A DNA stretch of 64,000 nt from Algibacter pacificus (GCF_008033385.1 NZ_VOGY01000012.1:62001-126000); one strand, 5' to 3'. Positions 23,655 to 32,949 are shown, numbered from the stretch's first letter. Translations and numbers: made by a program. The notes: generated from the letters alone by a model not told the origin.

Positions 23655-24473
23655 ATGTCTACCGCAAAAAAAGAATACAAACGCGTTACCGTAAAAACAT
23701 TGGTTGAAATGAAAAACCATGGTGAAAAAATATCCATGCTAACCGCTTACGACTATACCATGGCTAAAATTGTTGATGGCTCAGGTGTTGATGTTATTCT
23801 TGTTGGAGACTCCGCAAGTAACGTTATGGCTGGTCACGAAACCACTTTACCAATCACTTTAGATCAAATGATTTATCATGCTTCGTCTGTAATTCGCGCC
23901 GTTAACCGTGCTCTTGTTGTAGTCGATTTACCGTTTGGAAGCTACCAAAGTGACCCTAAAGAAGCTTTACGCTCTGCTATTAGAATTATGAAAGAAAGTG
24001 GTGCACACTCGGTAAAACTAGAAGGTGGGCGAGAAATTAAAGAGTCTATTAAGCGTATTTTAAATGCTGGAATTCCGGTTATGGGGCATTTAGGCTTAAC
24101 ACCGCAATCTATCTATAAATTCGGGACTTACACGGTTCGAGCTAAAGAAGAAAAAGAAGCAATCGATTTAATAAAAGACGCCAAAATGCTCGAAAAAATT
24201 GGCTGTTTTGCTATTGTTTTAGAAAAAGTTCCAGCGGCTTTAGCAAAAAAAGTAGCAGAAAGTGTTAGCATCCCAATTATAGGAATTGGTGCAGGACATG
24301 ATGTTGATGGCCAAGTTTTAGTATTGCATGACATGATTGGAATGACTCACGAATTTCATCCGAGATTTTTAAGACGGTATTTAAACCTATATAAAGACAT
24401 GACTGAAGCAATTTCTCAATATGTTAACGATGTAAAATCGATAGATTTCCCTAACCATAGCGAGCAATATTAA
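23655..24473 (+). CDS. panB: 3-methyl-2-oxobutanoate hydroxymethyltransferase
   Basis: A 272-residue ketopantoate hydroxymethyltransferase, the first committed step of pantothenate and CoA synthesis. It transfers a hydroxymethyl group from 5,10-methylene-THF to 3-methyl-2-oxobutanoate. Recognisable motifs are [40 protein letters not shown] and [20 protein letters not shown] short 18-codon ORF (23599-23655) ends in the overlap TAATG at its start codon. Upstream 100 bases are otherwise AT-rich without features. A pseudouridine synthase gene follows. Confidence 0.95.
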   Translation: MSTAKKEYKRVTVKTLVEMKNHGEKISMLTAYDYTMAKIVDGSGVDVILVGDSASNVMAGHETTLPITLDQMIYHASSVIRAVNRALVVVDLPFGSYQSDPKEALRSAIRIMKESGAHSVKLEGGREIKESIKRILNAGIPVMGHLGLTPQSIYKFGTYTVRAKEEKEAIDLIKDAKMLEKIGCFAIVLEKVPAALAKKVAESVSIPIIGIGAGHDVDGQVLVLHDMIGMTHEFHPRFLRRYLNLYKDMTEAISQYVNDVKSIDFPNHSEQY

Positions 24474-24514
24474 AAGCAATATACCCCTCCAAACATTTAG
24501 TTAACTTATAAAAT

Positions 24515-25222
24515 ATGCAAAAAAAAATAATTTCTAATAAAGATAACTTACAGGTTCTTTATGAAGATAATCATATTATTATAGTAAACAAACGTGCCGG
24601 AGATATTGTACAAGGAGACAAAACAGGAGATAAACCATTAAGTGAGGTTGTAAAAGAATATATTGCTCAAAAATACAACAAACCAGGAAATGTTTATTTA
24701 GGAGTTGTTCATAGACTAGATCGTCCTACAACTGGTATTGTCGTGTTTTCTAAAACCAGTAAAGCCCTCCCAAGACTCAACAAACTTTTTGTCGAAAAAG
24801 ACGCAAAAAAAACGTATTGGGCTGTTGTAAAAAACGCCCCTCCAAAACGTACCGACACTTTAATTCATTGGCTAAAAAAGAATTCTAAGAACAACAAATC
24901 TTATGCGTATATCAAAGAAGTTAGCAATAGCAAAAAAGCCATTCTTCATTATAAAATATTAAAAAAATTAGATCGTTATATTTTACTCGAAATAAATTTA
25001 GAAACGGGACGACACCATCAAATACGCTCGCAATTATCAACTATTGGATGCCAAATAAAAGGCGATTTAAAATATGGTTTTGATCGCAGTAATAAAGACG
25101 CCAGCATTCACTTACACGCAAGGCAATTAAGCTTTATTCACCCTGTAAAAAAAGAACCTATAAACATTATCGCTCCTTTACCTAAAGATCCGGTTTGGGA
25201 TGCTTGCTTAACAAAATCATAA
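24515..25222 (+). CDS. RluA-family pseudouridine synthase
   Basis: A 235-residue RNA pseudouridine synthase. The catalytic aspartate is Asp69 in HRLDRPTTG, and the later motifs LETGRHHQIRSQLS and LHARQLSFIHP are typical. It lacks an N-terminal S4 domain, so it belongs to the short RluA/TruC-like type acting on rRNA or tRNA. It ends 6 bases inside the convergent Lrp gene, so the two 3' ends overlap. Confidence 0.92.
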   Translation: MQKKIISNKDNLQVLYEDNHIIIVNKRAGDIVQGDKTGDKPLSEVVKEYIAQKYNKPGNVYLGVVHRLDRPTTGIVVFSKTSKALPRLNKLFVEKDAKKTYWAVVKNAPPKRTDTLIHWLKKNSKNNKSYAYIKEVSNSKKAILHYKILKKLDRYILLEINLETGRHHQIRSQLSTIGCQIKGDLKYGFDRSNKDASIHLHARQLSFIHPVKKEPINIIAPLPKDPVWDACLTKS

Positions 25223-25675
25223 TTTTATAGTTGTGGTATATTTTACTTCGTTTATAACAAACATACTTTGCGTACTACCAATATGGTTAATACTAGTTAA
25301 CTTTTTTACCATAAAATCTCTAAATACCGCCATATCTTTAACTAAAACTTTTAACAAATAATCATATTCGCCGCTAACATGATAACACTCCAAAATTTCA
25401 TCAAGCTTAGCAATCTCTTCCTCAAACCTTATTACATAATTTTGAGTGTGTTTTACTAATTTCACATGGCAGAACACTACAAAATCGCGTTCAATTTTTG
25501 TTTTATTTACTAAGGCAATATACCCTTCTATAAACCCTGCTTTTTCCAGTTTTTTTATCCGCTCATAAACAGCTGTAACCGATAGTTTCAACTTATTGGA
25601 AAGCTCTTTATTTGTTTGCTTGCTATCTGTTTGCAAAAACTCCAATAACTTTTTATCTACTGAATCAAAAATCAT
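25217..25675 (-). CDS. Lrp/AsnC-family regulator, probably of the adjacent lyase gene
   Basis: A 152-residue regulator with the helix-turn-helix FLQTDSKQTNKELSNKLKLS, AVYERIKKLEKAGFIEGY and the RAM domain (GEYDYLLKVLV). It is divergent from the Cys/Met-metabolism lyase gene at 25832 across a 156-base gap that holds a perfect 14-bp inverted repeat. This is the usual layout for a local Lrp regulator controlling an amino-acid catabolic enzyme, here probably sensing methionine or a related amino acid. Confidence 0.9.
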   Translation of the reverse strand: MIFDSVDKKLLEFLQTDSKQTNKELSNKLKLSVTAVYERIKKLEKAGFIEGYIALVNKTKIERDFVVFCHVKLVKHTQNYVIRFEEEIAKLDEILECYHVSGEYDYLLKVLVKDMAVFRDFMVKKLTSINHIGSTQSMFVINEVKYTTTIKL

Positions 25676-25723
25676 AGTCGAAAATTTTTCAGTAAAACTA
25701 AACCAAAAACACTATAAACCAAC

Positions 25724-25759
25724 AATAAAACTAATTTAATATATAAAATTAGTTTTATT
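25724..25759. promoter_or_regulatory. Perfect 14-bp inverted repeat, candidate Lrp operator
   Basis: AATAAAACTAATTT (25724-25737) pairs with AAATTAGTTTTATT (25746-25759) around an 8-base spacer AATATATA. It is located 48 bases upstream of the lrp-type start codon and 72 bases upstream of the lyase start codon. No T run follows, so an operator is more likely than a terminator. Confidence 0.6.
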
Positions 25760-25831
25760 TTCTATAAATAAAACCAACTATTGTTATTTATACTAAAAAT
25801 TTAAAACTTTGCTCAAAATAAAACATAATAT

Positions 25832-27037
25832 ATGAAATTTAAACCCGCAAATAATATTCAAGACTTACAATACTTTGGCGAATTTGGAGGTGTAAACCCT
25901 TCTATTTCCGACTCATCAACTTACACATTTCTATCTGCAAAAACAATGTTTGATACTTTTGAAGGTAATGCGGATGGTTGCTATTTATATTCACGACACT
26001 CCTCACCTTCTAACTTATACTTAGGAGCTGCTTTAGCTGCTATGGAAGGCACTGAAACAGCAAACATAACCGCTTCCGGAATGGGTGCTATTACAGCAAC
26101 ACTTCTTCAATTATGCGGCAACAACGACCATGTTGTATCTAGCAGAACTATTTACGGAGGAACTTATGCTTTTTTAAAGAATTTTGCACCGCGTTTTAAT
26201 ATTAAAACAAGCTTTGTAGACATTACTAAATTAGATGACGTAGAAGCTGCAATAACTAAAAACACCAAAGTAATTTATTGCGAATCGGTTAGCAATCCAC
26301 TATTAGAAGTAGCCAATATAAAAGCTTTATCTCTAATTGCTAAAAAGCACCAATTAAAATTAGTAGTAGATAACACCTTTTCTCCTTTATCCATAACCCC
26401 CGCACTACTAGGCGCTGATGTTGTAATACACAGTTTAACTAAATTTATAAACGGCTCAAGTGATACAGTTGGTGGTGTTATTTGCGGAACAAAAGAATTT
26501 ATTGATAGCTTAAGAAATGTTAATACTGGTGCAGCAATGCTTTTAGGAGCCACAATGGATAGTATAAAAGCGTCTACAATATTAAAAAACCTAAGAACTT
26601 TACACATCAGAATGCAGAAACATAGTGAAAACGCTCTTTATTTATCTGAAAAATTTAAAAGCATTGGTTTAAAAACAGTATACCCAGGACTAAATTCTCA
26701 TCCATCACACGAATTATATAAAAACATGATGAATCCTTTATATGGCTTTGGAGGTTTGTTTACTTTAGACACAGGTTCCAAAGAGAAAGCTAATGCACTT
26801 ATGGAGCTTATGCAGAATAAAAACTTAGGATATTTAGCTGTTAGTCTTGGATTTTACAAAACTTTATTTAGTGCTCCAAGCAGTTCTACATCGTCTGAAA
26901 TTCCAGAAGACGAACAAAAAGAAATGGGGTTAACAGATGGTTTAATTCGTTTTTCCATAGGTCTAGATAGCGACATTGAACGCAGTTTTGAAATTATGAA
27001 AAACTGCATGATAGAAGTTGGCGTTTTATCTAAATAA
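25832..27037 (+). CDS. Cys/Met-metabolism PLP enzyme, methionine gamma-lyase-like
   Basis: A 401-residue fold-type-I PLP enzyme of the methionine gamma-lyase/cystathionine gamma-lyase family. Lys204 (SLTKFINGSSD) should form the Schiff base, Asp180 (VVDNTFSP) contacts the PLP ring nitrogen, and Tyr53-Arg55 (YSRHSSPSN) binds phosphate. The segment TIYGGTYAF has Gly where methionine gamma-lyases have an active-site Cys (Cys116 in Pseudomonas), so substrate preference may be closer to cystathionine or cysteine. The Lrp gene and inverted repeat upstream suggest amino-acid-responsive control. Confidence 0.9.
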   Translation: MKFKPANNIQDLQYFGEFGGVNPSISDSSTYTFLSAKTMFDTFEGNADGCYLYSRHSSPSNLYLGAALAAMEGTETANITASGMGAITATLLQLCGNNDHVVSSRTIYGGTYAFLKNFAPRFNIKTSFVDITKLDDVEAAITKNTKVIYCESVSNPLLEVANIKALSLIAKKHQLKLVVDNTFSPLSITPALLGADVVIHSLTKFINGSSDTVGGVICGTKEFIDSLRNVNTGAAMLLGATMDSIKASTILKNLRTLHIRMQKHSENALYLSEKFKSIGLKTVYPGLNSHPSHELYKNMMNPLYGFGGLFTLDTGSKEKANALMELMQNKNLGYLAVSLGFYKTLFSAPSSSTSSEIPEDEQKEMGLTDGLIRFSIGLDSDIERSFEIMKNCMIEVGVLSK

Positions 27038-27045
27038 ACTTTAAC

Positions 27046-27084
27046 ATCAACTACCTATCTAATAACATTAAATAGGTAGTTGAT
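27046..27084. terminator. Hairpin between convergent genes
   Basis: ATCAACTACCTAT (27046-27058) pairs perfectly with ATAGGTAGTTGAT (27072-27084) around 13 bases. No strong T run follows. It may still end the lyase transcript or protect its 3' end. Confidence 0.6.
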
Positions 27085-27135
27085 ATGATTAAATGTATTT
27101 ACCTAAAAATAAATTCATTACAAACAAAAAAACTA

Positions 27136-27777
27136 TTAATTCTTATCTTCCAATAACGGTACAAACCTAAACTCTCCAAATTCTTCTTGTTCAAACTCCT
27201 TTGGACCTTTTCTAATAAAAAGCGTCATAATTTGCACATCGTCTCCAACAGGAATAACAAGCCTTCCTCCTATTTTTAACTGACTTAACAGCGGGCGCGG
27301 CACAAAAGGTGCACCAGCAGTAACAATAATACTATCAAAAGGCGCCTCAGTTTTCAAACCAATATAACCATCTCCAAATATGAGTTTTTTAGGACGATAT
27401 CCTAATTTGGGTAAAAACTTTTCAGTCTTTTTAAAAAGTTTGTGTTGACGCTCAATACTATAGACCTTTGCTCCTAATTCGCATAAAACAGCGGTTTGAT
27501 AACCACTACCTGTCCCTATTTCTAGAACGGTGTCTCCGGGTTTAACTTTCATCAATTCACTTTGAAAAGCCACAGTATACGGTTGCGAAATAGTTTGATC
27601 TGCAGCAATAGGAAAAGCTTTATCTTGGTATGCATGATCTAAAAAACTAGAATCCATAAAAAGATGACGTGGAATTTTACCAATAGCCGCTAATACAGCC
27701 GTGTCAGTTATGCCTTTGTTTTTTAATACATTAACTAATTGTTGCCTTAATCCGTGATGTTTAAAAGTGTCTTTCAA
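27136..27777 (-). CDS. pcm: Protein-L-isoaspartate O-methyltransferase
   Basis: A 213-residue repair methyltransferase that uses SAM to methylate isoaspartyl residues in damaged proteins. Motifs are FPIAADQTISQPYTVA, the SAM loop VLEIGTGSGYQTAVL, and GGRLVIPVGD. The frame runs upstream to 27801, but the TTG there lies in a perfect minus-strand -7 element (27799-27806). The next TTG at 27777 gives the usual start sequence KDTFKHHGLR and is preferred. A short leader of about 15 bases results. Confidence 0.9.
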   Translation of the reverse strand: MKDTFKHHGLRQQLVNVLKNKGITDTAVLAAIGKIPRHLFMDSSFLDHAYQDKAFPIAADQTISQPYTVAFQSELMKVKPGDTVLEIGTGSGYQTAVLCELGAKVYSIERQHKLFKKTEKFLPKLGYRPKKLIFGDGYIGLKTEAPFDSIIVTAGAPFVPRPLLSQLKIGGRLVIPVGDDVQIMTLFIRKGPKEFEQEEFGEFRFVPLLEDKN

Positions 27778-27934
27778 TGTTTCCGAAGTTTTACCGTCCA
27801 AAATTAGTTAAACATTTTTAAGCGGAAAACATTTTTTATTGAATTTATTTTTAACAAGAATCAGGTAAAATTTTAAGTCTATTTAAGCAAATGGATATCT
27901 TAATTATCTTATTTTTGTTAAAAACCTATAAATT

Positions 27935-28894
27935 ATGCTAAACGCTGGAGTACTTGGTGCTGGTCATCTTGGAAAAATTCATTTGAGACTACTTAATCAA
28001 TCAGAAAAATATAATCTTGTCGGATTTTATGATGCCGATGAAGCTAACGGAAAACGTGTAGAAGCGGAGTTTGGATTCAAATTTTTTAATTCTATTGACG
28101 AACTCATCGATGCCGTTGATATGATTGATATTGTAACCCCAACGCTATCACATTACAATTGTGCTAAACAAGCTATAGCTAAAGGAAAACATGTTTTTAT
28201 TGAAAAACCAATAACCAATACGGTTGAAGAAGCCGAACATATTAGACAACTTTTATCCGAACATAATTTACGAGGCCAAGTCGGTCACGTAGAACGTTTT
28301 AACCCGGCTTATTTAGCAATAAAAGACGATATAAAATCACCTATGTTTATTGAAACACACCGCTTAGCCGAGTTTAACCCTCGCGGCACAGACGTTCCTG
28401 TGGTTCTCGATTTAATGATTCACGATATCGACATCGTTTTAAGCGTTGTAAAATCTAAAGTAAAGCATATTTCAGCCAGTGGTGTTTCGGTTATTAGCGA
28501 CACCCCAGATATTGCAAATGCCCGTATAGAATTTGAAAACGGTTGCGTTGCCAATCTTACAGCGAGTAGAATTTCACTTAAAAAAATGAGAAAGGCACGC
28601 TTCTTTCAAAAGGACGCTTACATTTCTGTAGATTTTTTAGAAAAGAAATGTGAAGTTGTAAAAATGAAAGATGCTCCAGAAACTCCTGGGGATTTCGATA
28701 TGGTTTTACAAAACGCAGAAGGTGTTAAAAAACAAATCTATTTTGACAACCCTAAAGTAGCCGATAACAATTCTATTTTAGACGAATTGGAAACCTTTGC
28801 ACACGCTATCAACACCAATACAACGCCAATTGTAACCTTACATGATGGCACGGAAGCATTGCGTGTGGCTACCCAAATTATTGCCTGCTTTTAG
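27935..28894 (+). CDS. Gfo/Idh/MocA-family NAD(P)-dependent oxidoreductase
   Basis: A 319-residue oxidoreductase. The N-terminal Rossmann fold is LGAGHLGKIHLRLL, and EKPITN is the conserved Lys-Pro loop. The C-terminal substrate domain carries HVERFNPAYLAI and DLMIHDIDIVLS. The substrate is probably a sugar or an inositol-like compound but cannot be told. A -7 element TATTTTTG is at 27911-27918, so the 5' leader is only about 10 bases. It precedes a hydroxyacyl-CoA dehydrogenase and a PLP-homeostasis gene on the same strand. Confidence 0.88.
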   Translation: MLNAGVLGAGHLGKIHLRLLNQSEKYNLVGFYDADEANGKRVEAEFGFKFFNSIDELIDAVDMIDIVTPTLSHYNCAKQAIAKGKHVFIEKPITNTVEEAEHIRQLLSEHNLRGQVGHVERFNPAYLAIKDDIKSPMFIETHRLAEFNPRGTDVPVVLDLMIHDIDIVLSVVKSKVKHISASGVSVISDTPDIANARIEFENGCVANLTASRISLKKMRKARFFQKDAYISVDFLEKKCEVVKMKDAPETPGDFDMVLQNAEGVKKQIYFDNPKVADNNSILDELETFAHAINTNTTPIVTLHDGTEALRVATQIIACF

Positions 28895-28961
28895 TCTCTA
28901 AAATGAGCAATAATTAACATAAAACATGTTCTGCTTTCGCAGAAATAAAAATTTTATCAGC

Positions 28962-29855
28962 ATGAAAAACATAGCAGTCATTGGCGCAGGAACCATGGGA
29001 AATGGTATTGCGCACACCTTTGCACAAAGCGGTTTTAAAGTTAAGCTAATCGATATTAACGCATTGGCTTTAGAAACAGGACTGCAAACCATTGTAAGAA
29101 ATTTAGATCGCATGGTGGCTAAGGAAAAAATTACGGAAACTGATAAAAAGAAGACACTAGACAATATTTCAACATATACTTCAATAGCTGATGGCGTTAT
29201 AAAAACCGATTTAGTTATTGAAGCTGCAACAGAAAACCTAGATTTAAAATTAAAAGTTTTTAAACAACTTAGTGAAGTTTGTGAAGAGAACTGCATTTTA
29301 GCAACCAACACCTCCTCCATTTCTATTACCCAAATTGCTGCGGTTACAGAAAAACCAGATCATGTTATTGGTATGCATTTTATGAATCCGGTGCCTATAA
29401 TGCCATTGGTTGAAATTATTCGGGGTTACAACACCAGCGATACCGTTACAAAAACCATCATGGATTTATCTATTAAATTAGATAAACAACCTGTGGAAGT
29501 TAACGATTATCCCGGTTTTGTAGCGAATAGAATTTTAATACCCATGCTTAATGAATCTATAGAAACACTTTATAATGGTGTTGCTGGCGTAGAAGAAATT
29601 GACACCGTAATGAAACTTGGGATGGCACACCCCATGGGACCGCTTCAATTAGCCGATTTTATTGGTTTGGATGTTTGCCTATCTATTTTAAATGTGATGT
29701 ATAACGGATTTAAAAACCCGAAATACGCCCCATGCCCTTTGTTAGTCAACATGGTTAATGCAGGAAAATTAGGCGTAAAATCTGGTGAAGGTTTTTATGA
29801 CTATTCTGAACATAAAAAAGCAGAAAAAGTATCAAAACAGTTCGCAGACTTATAA
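28962..29855 (+). CDS. 3-hydroxybutyryl-CoA dehydrogenase
   Basis: A 297-residue 3-hydroxyacyl-CoA dehydrogenase of the short (Hbd/PaaH) type. The start at 28962 places the Rossmann motif IAVIGAGTMGNGIAHTFA at the N-terminus; the upstream extension of the frame to 28926 has no family match. Catalytic His is in HFMNPVPIMPLVEII and the conserved NRIL segment in YPGFVANRIL. It reversibly oxidises 3-hydroxybutyryl-CoA to acetoacetyl-CoA with NAD(P). It follows the oxidoreductase gene by 67 bases. Confidence 0.92.
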   Translation: MKNIAVIGAGTMGNGIAHTFAQSGFKVKLIDINALALETGLQTIVRNLDRMVAKEKITETDKKKTLDNISTYTSIADGVIKTDLVIEAATENLDLKLKVFKQLSEVCEENCILATNTSSISITQIAAVTEKPDHVIGMHFMNPVPIMPLVEIIRGYNTSDTVTKTIMDLSIKLDKQPVEVNDYPGFVANRILIPMLNESIETLYNGVAGVEEIDTVMKLGMAHPMGPLQLADFIGLDVCLSILNVMYNGFKNPKYAPCPLLVNMVNAGKLGVKSGEGFYDYSEHKKAEKVSKQFADL

Positions 29856-29894
29856 CTGAATTTATCGATTTCAAAAACAAAATAACACCTCCAA

Positions 29895-30560
29895 ATGAGT
29901 ATCAGTAAAAATCTTATTCAAATAAAGTCAATTTTACCAGAACATGTAACACTTGTTGCGGTTTCTAAAACCAAACCTGTTAACGATTTAATGGAAGCCT
30001 ATAATGCCGGACAACGTATTTTTGGTGAAAATAAAATTCAAGAAATGGCCGACAAGTACGACACTATGCCAAAAGATATTGCATGGCACATGATTGGCCA
30101 TGTACAGCGTAATAAAGTGAAATACATGGCGCCGTTTGTTGATTTAATCCATGGGGTGGATAATTTTAAATTACTTGAAGAAATAAACAAACAAGCCCAA
30201 AAACACGATAGAGTTATCGATTGTCTACTTCAAATAAAAATAGCTTCGGAAGATTCAAAATTTGGCTTATCTCCAATTGAAGCTTCTGAAATTCTTCAAT
30301 CCGAAGCTTTTTCAGCATTAAAAAACATTAGAATTACTGGGGTTATGGGTATGGCAACCTTTACCGATAACGAAACACAAATAGAAACTGAATTTAAATT
30401 ATTAAAATCGACTTTCGATAATTTAAAAGACATACATACCGATAATACTGCGTTTACAACCATTTCCATGGGAATGAGTGGTGATTATAAATTAGCAATT
30501 CAATGTGGAAGCACTATGGTTCGCGTTGGAAGTAGTATATTTGGTTTAAGAAATTATTAA
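29895..30560 (+). CDS. YggS/PROSC-family PLP homeostasis protein
   Basis: A 221-residue alanine-racemase-fold protein that binds PLP at Lys25 (VAVSKTKPVND) and buffers vitamin B6. Typical motifs are FGENKIQEM, HMIGHVQRNKVKYM, SMGMSGDYKLAI and VRVGSSIFG. It follows the dehydrogenase gene by 39 bases. The 79 bases after it contain only the weak leader of the nuclease gene. Confidence 0.93.
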   Translation: MSISKNLIQIKSILPEHVTLVAVSKTKPVNDLMEAYNAGQRIFGENKIQEMADKYDTMPKDIAWHMIGHVQRNKVKYMAPFVDLIHGVDNFKLLEEINKQAQKHDRVIDCLLQIKIASEDSKFGLSPIEASEILQSEAFSALKNIRITGVMGMATFTDNETQIETEFKLLKSTFDNLKDIHTDNTAFTTISMGMSGDYKLAIQCGSTMVRVGSSIFGLRNY

Positions 30561-30639
30561 CGGAAATTGCCCGAAGTAGAAAGGCGGATAATAAATACCG
30601 ACAATACATACTGACGACTGAATATTAAAATAAAAGCAT

Positions 30640-32022
30640 TTGTACGCAATAGTAGATATAGAAACCACTGGTGGAAAATTTAATGAAGAAGGCATCACCG
30701 AAATTGCTATTTATAAGTTCGACGGTCATGAGGTAGTCGATCAGTTTATTAGTCTTGTTAATCCAGAACGCGACATACAACCCTTCGTTGTTCAACTTAC
30801 TGGAATAAATAGCAACATGCTTAAAAATGCTCCAAAGTTTTACGAAATTGCTAAACGTATTATTGAAATTACGGAAGATTGTATTTTAGTAGCGCACAAT
30901 GCTCAATTTGATTATCGTATTTTGGGTACAGAATTTAGACGCTTAGGATATAATTACAAACGTAAAACACTTTGCACAGTAGAACTGGCTAAAGATTTAA
31001 TACCAGGACAAGCTTCATATAGTTTAGGAAAATTGGTAAGATCGCTTGGCATTCCTGTAACCGACAGACATCGGGCGTCTGGAGATGCTTTGGCCACCGT
31101 AAAACTTTTCAAATTACTATTAGCAAAGGACACGCATAAAAATATTATTCAACAATCTATAAAACTTCATCAAAAAAAGACTCTCGATTCTAAACTTTTA
31201 AATATTCTCGATAAGCTTCCAACAACCACGGGCGTATATTATATTCATAATGATGATGGCGATATCATTTATATTGGAAAAAGTAATAACATAAAAAAAA
31301 GAATTAATCAACACTTTTTAGGAACGAACTCTAAATCGAAAAAAATTCGGAAATTAGTAAGTGATGTAACCTACGAATCTACAGGAAGTGAGCTCGTAGC
31401 TCTTCTTAAAGAAAACGAAGAAATAAAGCAAAATAAACCTTTATTAAACAGAGCTTTACGTCGATCCATTTTCACTCAAGCTTTATATAGTTTTATTGAT
31501 GAAAACAATTATATAAATTTAAAAATTGATGTGGCCGATGGTCGCAAAAAAAACATTACAACCTTCACTAACCGACAAAGTGCCAAAAGCTTTTTAACCC
31601 ATATGGTGGAAGAATATAATCTTTGTCAAAAACTAACCGGACTTTACAAAACAAAAACAAACTGTTTTAGCTATGATTTAAAAGAATGCCGTGGTGCCTG
31701 CATACAAAAAGAAACATCAGAATCTTATAATAAACGTGTCAATGAATTAATTTCAAAACACAACTATACTAACAAAAACATGGTTATTGTAGATCGCGGC
31801 AGAGCAATAGATGAACGTAGTGTTGTTTTAATAGAAAACGGTGTTTTTAAAGGACTTGGATTTGTCAATCTAAACTATCAAATTAACACAATTAGCGTGC
31901 TAGAATCTATAATTACCCCCATGGAAAACAATCGAGACGCCCAACATATTATTAAAAATTACGTTCGAAAAAATAAACGTTTGAAAATTATAGATCTCAA
32001 TAAAAACAAAGCAAACGAGTAA
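30640..32022 (+). CDS. DEDDh exonuclease fused to GIY-YIG endonuclease domain
   Basis: A 460-residue two-domain nuclease. The N-terminal 3'-5' exonuclease (about 1-165) is of the DNA polymerase III epsilon type, with DIETTG, HNAQFDYRI and HRASGDAL. The GIY-YIG domain (about 185-275) is UvrC-like: TTGVYYIHNDDGDIIYIGKS, then a conserved ELVALLKENEEIK. It also has a Cys-containing segment resembling UvrC (CFSYDLKECRGACI). It starts with TTG at 30640, since no ATG/GTG precedes the exonuclease motif. Similar fusions occur in other bacteria. It probably acts in DNA repair. Confidence 0.88.
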   Translation: MYAIVDIETTGGKFNEEGITEIAIYKFDGHEVVDQFISLVNPERDIQPFVVQLTGINSNMLKNAPKFYEIAKRIIEITEDCILVAHNAQFDYRILGTEFRRLGYNYKRKTLCTVELAKDLIPGQASYSLGKLVRSLGIPVTDRHRASGDALATVKLFKLLLAKDTHKNIIQQSIKLHQKKTLDSKLLNILDKLPTTTGVYYIHNDDGDIIYIGKSNNIKKRINQHFLGTNSKSKKIRKLVSDVTYESTGSELVALLKENEEIKQNKPLLNRALRRSIFTQALYSFIDENNYINLKIDVADGRKKNITTFTNRQSAKSFLTHMVEEYNLCQKLTGLYKTKTNCFSYDLKECRGACIQKETSESYNKRVNELISKHNYTNKNMVIVDRGRAIDERSVVLIENGVFKGLGFVNLNYQINTISVLESIITPMENNRDAQHIIKNYVRKNKRLKIIDLNKNKANE

Positions 32023-32043
32023 TATATTTAATATTTTTACTAA

Positions 32044-32868
32044 ATGAGTTATTCAAAGAAAAAACATTGGAAAACACGACTTCATGAAATTATTTACGAA
32101 GCCGATACGCCAGAAGGTAAGCTTTTTGATGTTATACTACTTATTATTATCATAGCCAGCATTCTATTGGTTATGCTTGAAAGCGTTGAAAGCATCGATA
32201 GAAAATACCACACCATAATTAACATTAGCGAATGGATTGTTACTATCCTTTTCACTATAGAATATATAGCACGCATTGTTACCGTAAAAAAACCGCTACA
32301 CTATATTACTAGCTTTTACGGCATTATCGATTTACTTTCTACAATACCAAAATATATATCATTGTTCTTTGCAGGAACCCATGCACTAGTTGCCATACGA
32401 GCCTTACGCCTACTGCGTGTATTTAGGATATTAAAATTAGGACGCTATCTTGGCGCATCAAATAATTTACTTAGAGCTATAAAAGCAAGTCGGGTAAAAA
32501 TATCTGTATTTCTTTTTGCTGTCGTTATTATATCCATCATTTTAGGCACTATAATGTATATTGTGGAAGGCGAAGAGCACGGGTTTACCAACATCCCTAA
32601 AAGTGTCTATTGGTGCATTGTAACACTTACTACTGTAGGGTATGGGGACATCGCTCCACAAACACCAATTGGCCAATTTATAGCCTCAATTGTTATGGTT
32701 TTAGGTTATGGTATTATTGCGGTACCAACAGGTATAGTAACCGCAGAGATTGCTAAAGTATCGGATAACACCCCAACAGTAAACACAACATCCTGCGCAA
32801 ATTGTTCTGCTGAAGGACACAAGGATCATGCTGATTTTTGCTACAATTGTGGACATAAACTGCATTAA
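32044..32868 (+). CDS. Voltage-gated-type potassium channel with C-terminal zinc ribbon
   Basis: A 274-residue ion channel with a voltage-sensor domain (S1-S4, about 25-137). S4 carries positive residues at every third position (Arg119, 122, 125, 128, Lys131). The pore domain (about 150-238) has the selectivity filter TVGYGD (197-202). The tail after S6 contains Cys251-x2-Cys254 and Cys266-x2-Cys269, a zinc-ribbon-like pair. Membership of the Kv/KvAP-like class is clear; the zinc ribbon is unusual and could link gating to metal or redox state or to a partner. Confidence 0.92.
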   Translation: MSYSKKKHWKTRLHEIIYEADTPEGKLFDVILLIIIIASILLVMLESVESIDRKYHTIINISEWIVTILFTIEYIARIVTVKKPLHYITSFYGIIDLLSTIPKYISLFFAGTHALVAIRALRLLRVFRILKLGRYLGASNNLLRAIKASRVKISVFLFAVVIISIILGTIMYIVEGEEHGFTNIPKSVYWCIVTLTTVGYGDIAPQTPIGQFIASIVMVLGYGIIAVPTGIVTAEIAKVSDNTPTVNTTSCANCSAEGHKDHADFCYNCGHKLH

Positions 32869-32894
32869 CCCAATTAAAAAAAATACATCATATT

Positions 32895-32932
32895 TTTCAA
32901 TAAAAATTTAATGCTTTTATTTCTTATTGAAA
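32895..32932. repeat. Hairpin upstream of miaA
   Basis: TTTCAATAA (32895-32903) pairs with TTATTGAAA (32924-32932). An in-frame ATG at 32911 lies in the loop and is followed by a stop at 32935. It may be a weak terminator for the channel gene or an RNA element that affects miaA translation. Confidence 0.45.
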
Positions 32933-32949
32933 CCTAAAAAATTAAAACC

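Noticed and set aside
25676-25831. SAM- or cobalamin-type riboswitch before the Cys/Met lyase
   Set aside because: No multi-stem core and no conserved riboswitch boxes; only a simple inverted repeat.
27778-27801. Upstream TTG start for pcm
   Set aside because: It lies within the minus-strand -7 element at 27799-27806; the next TTG (27777) fits the family better.
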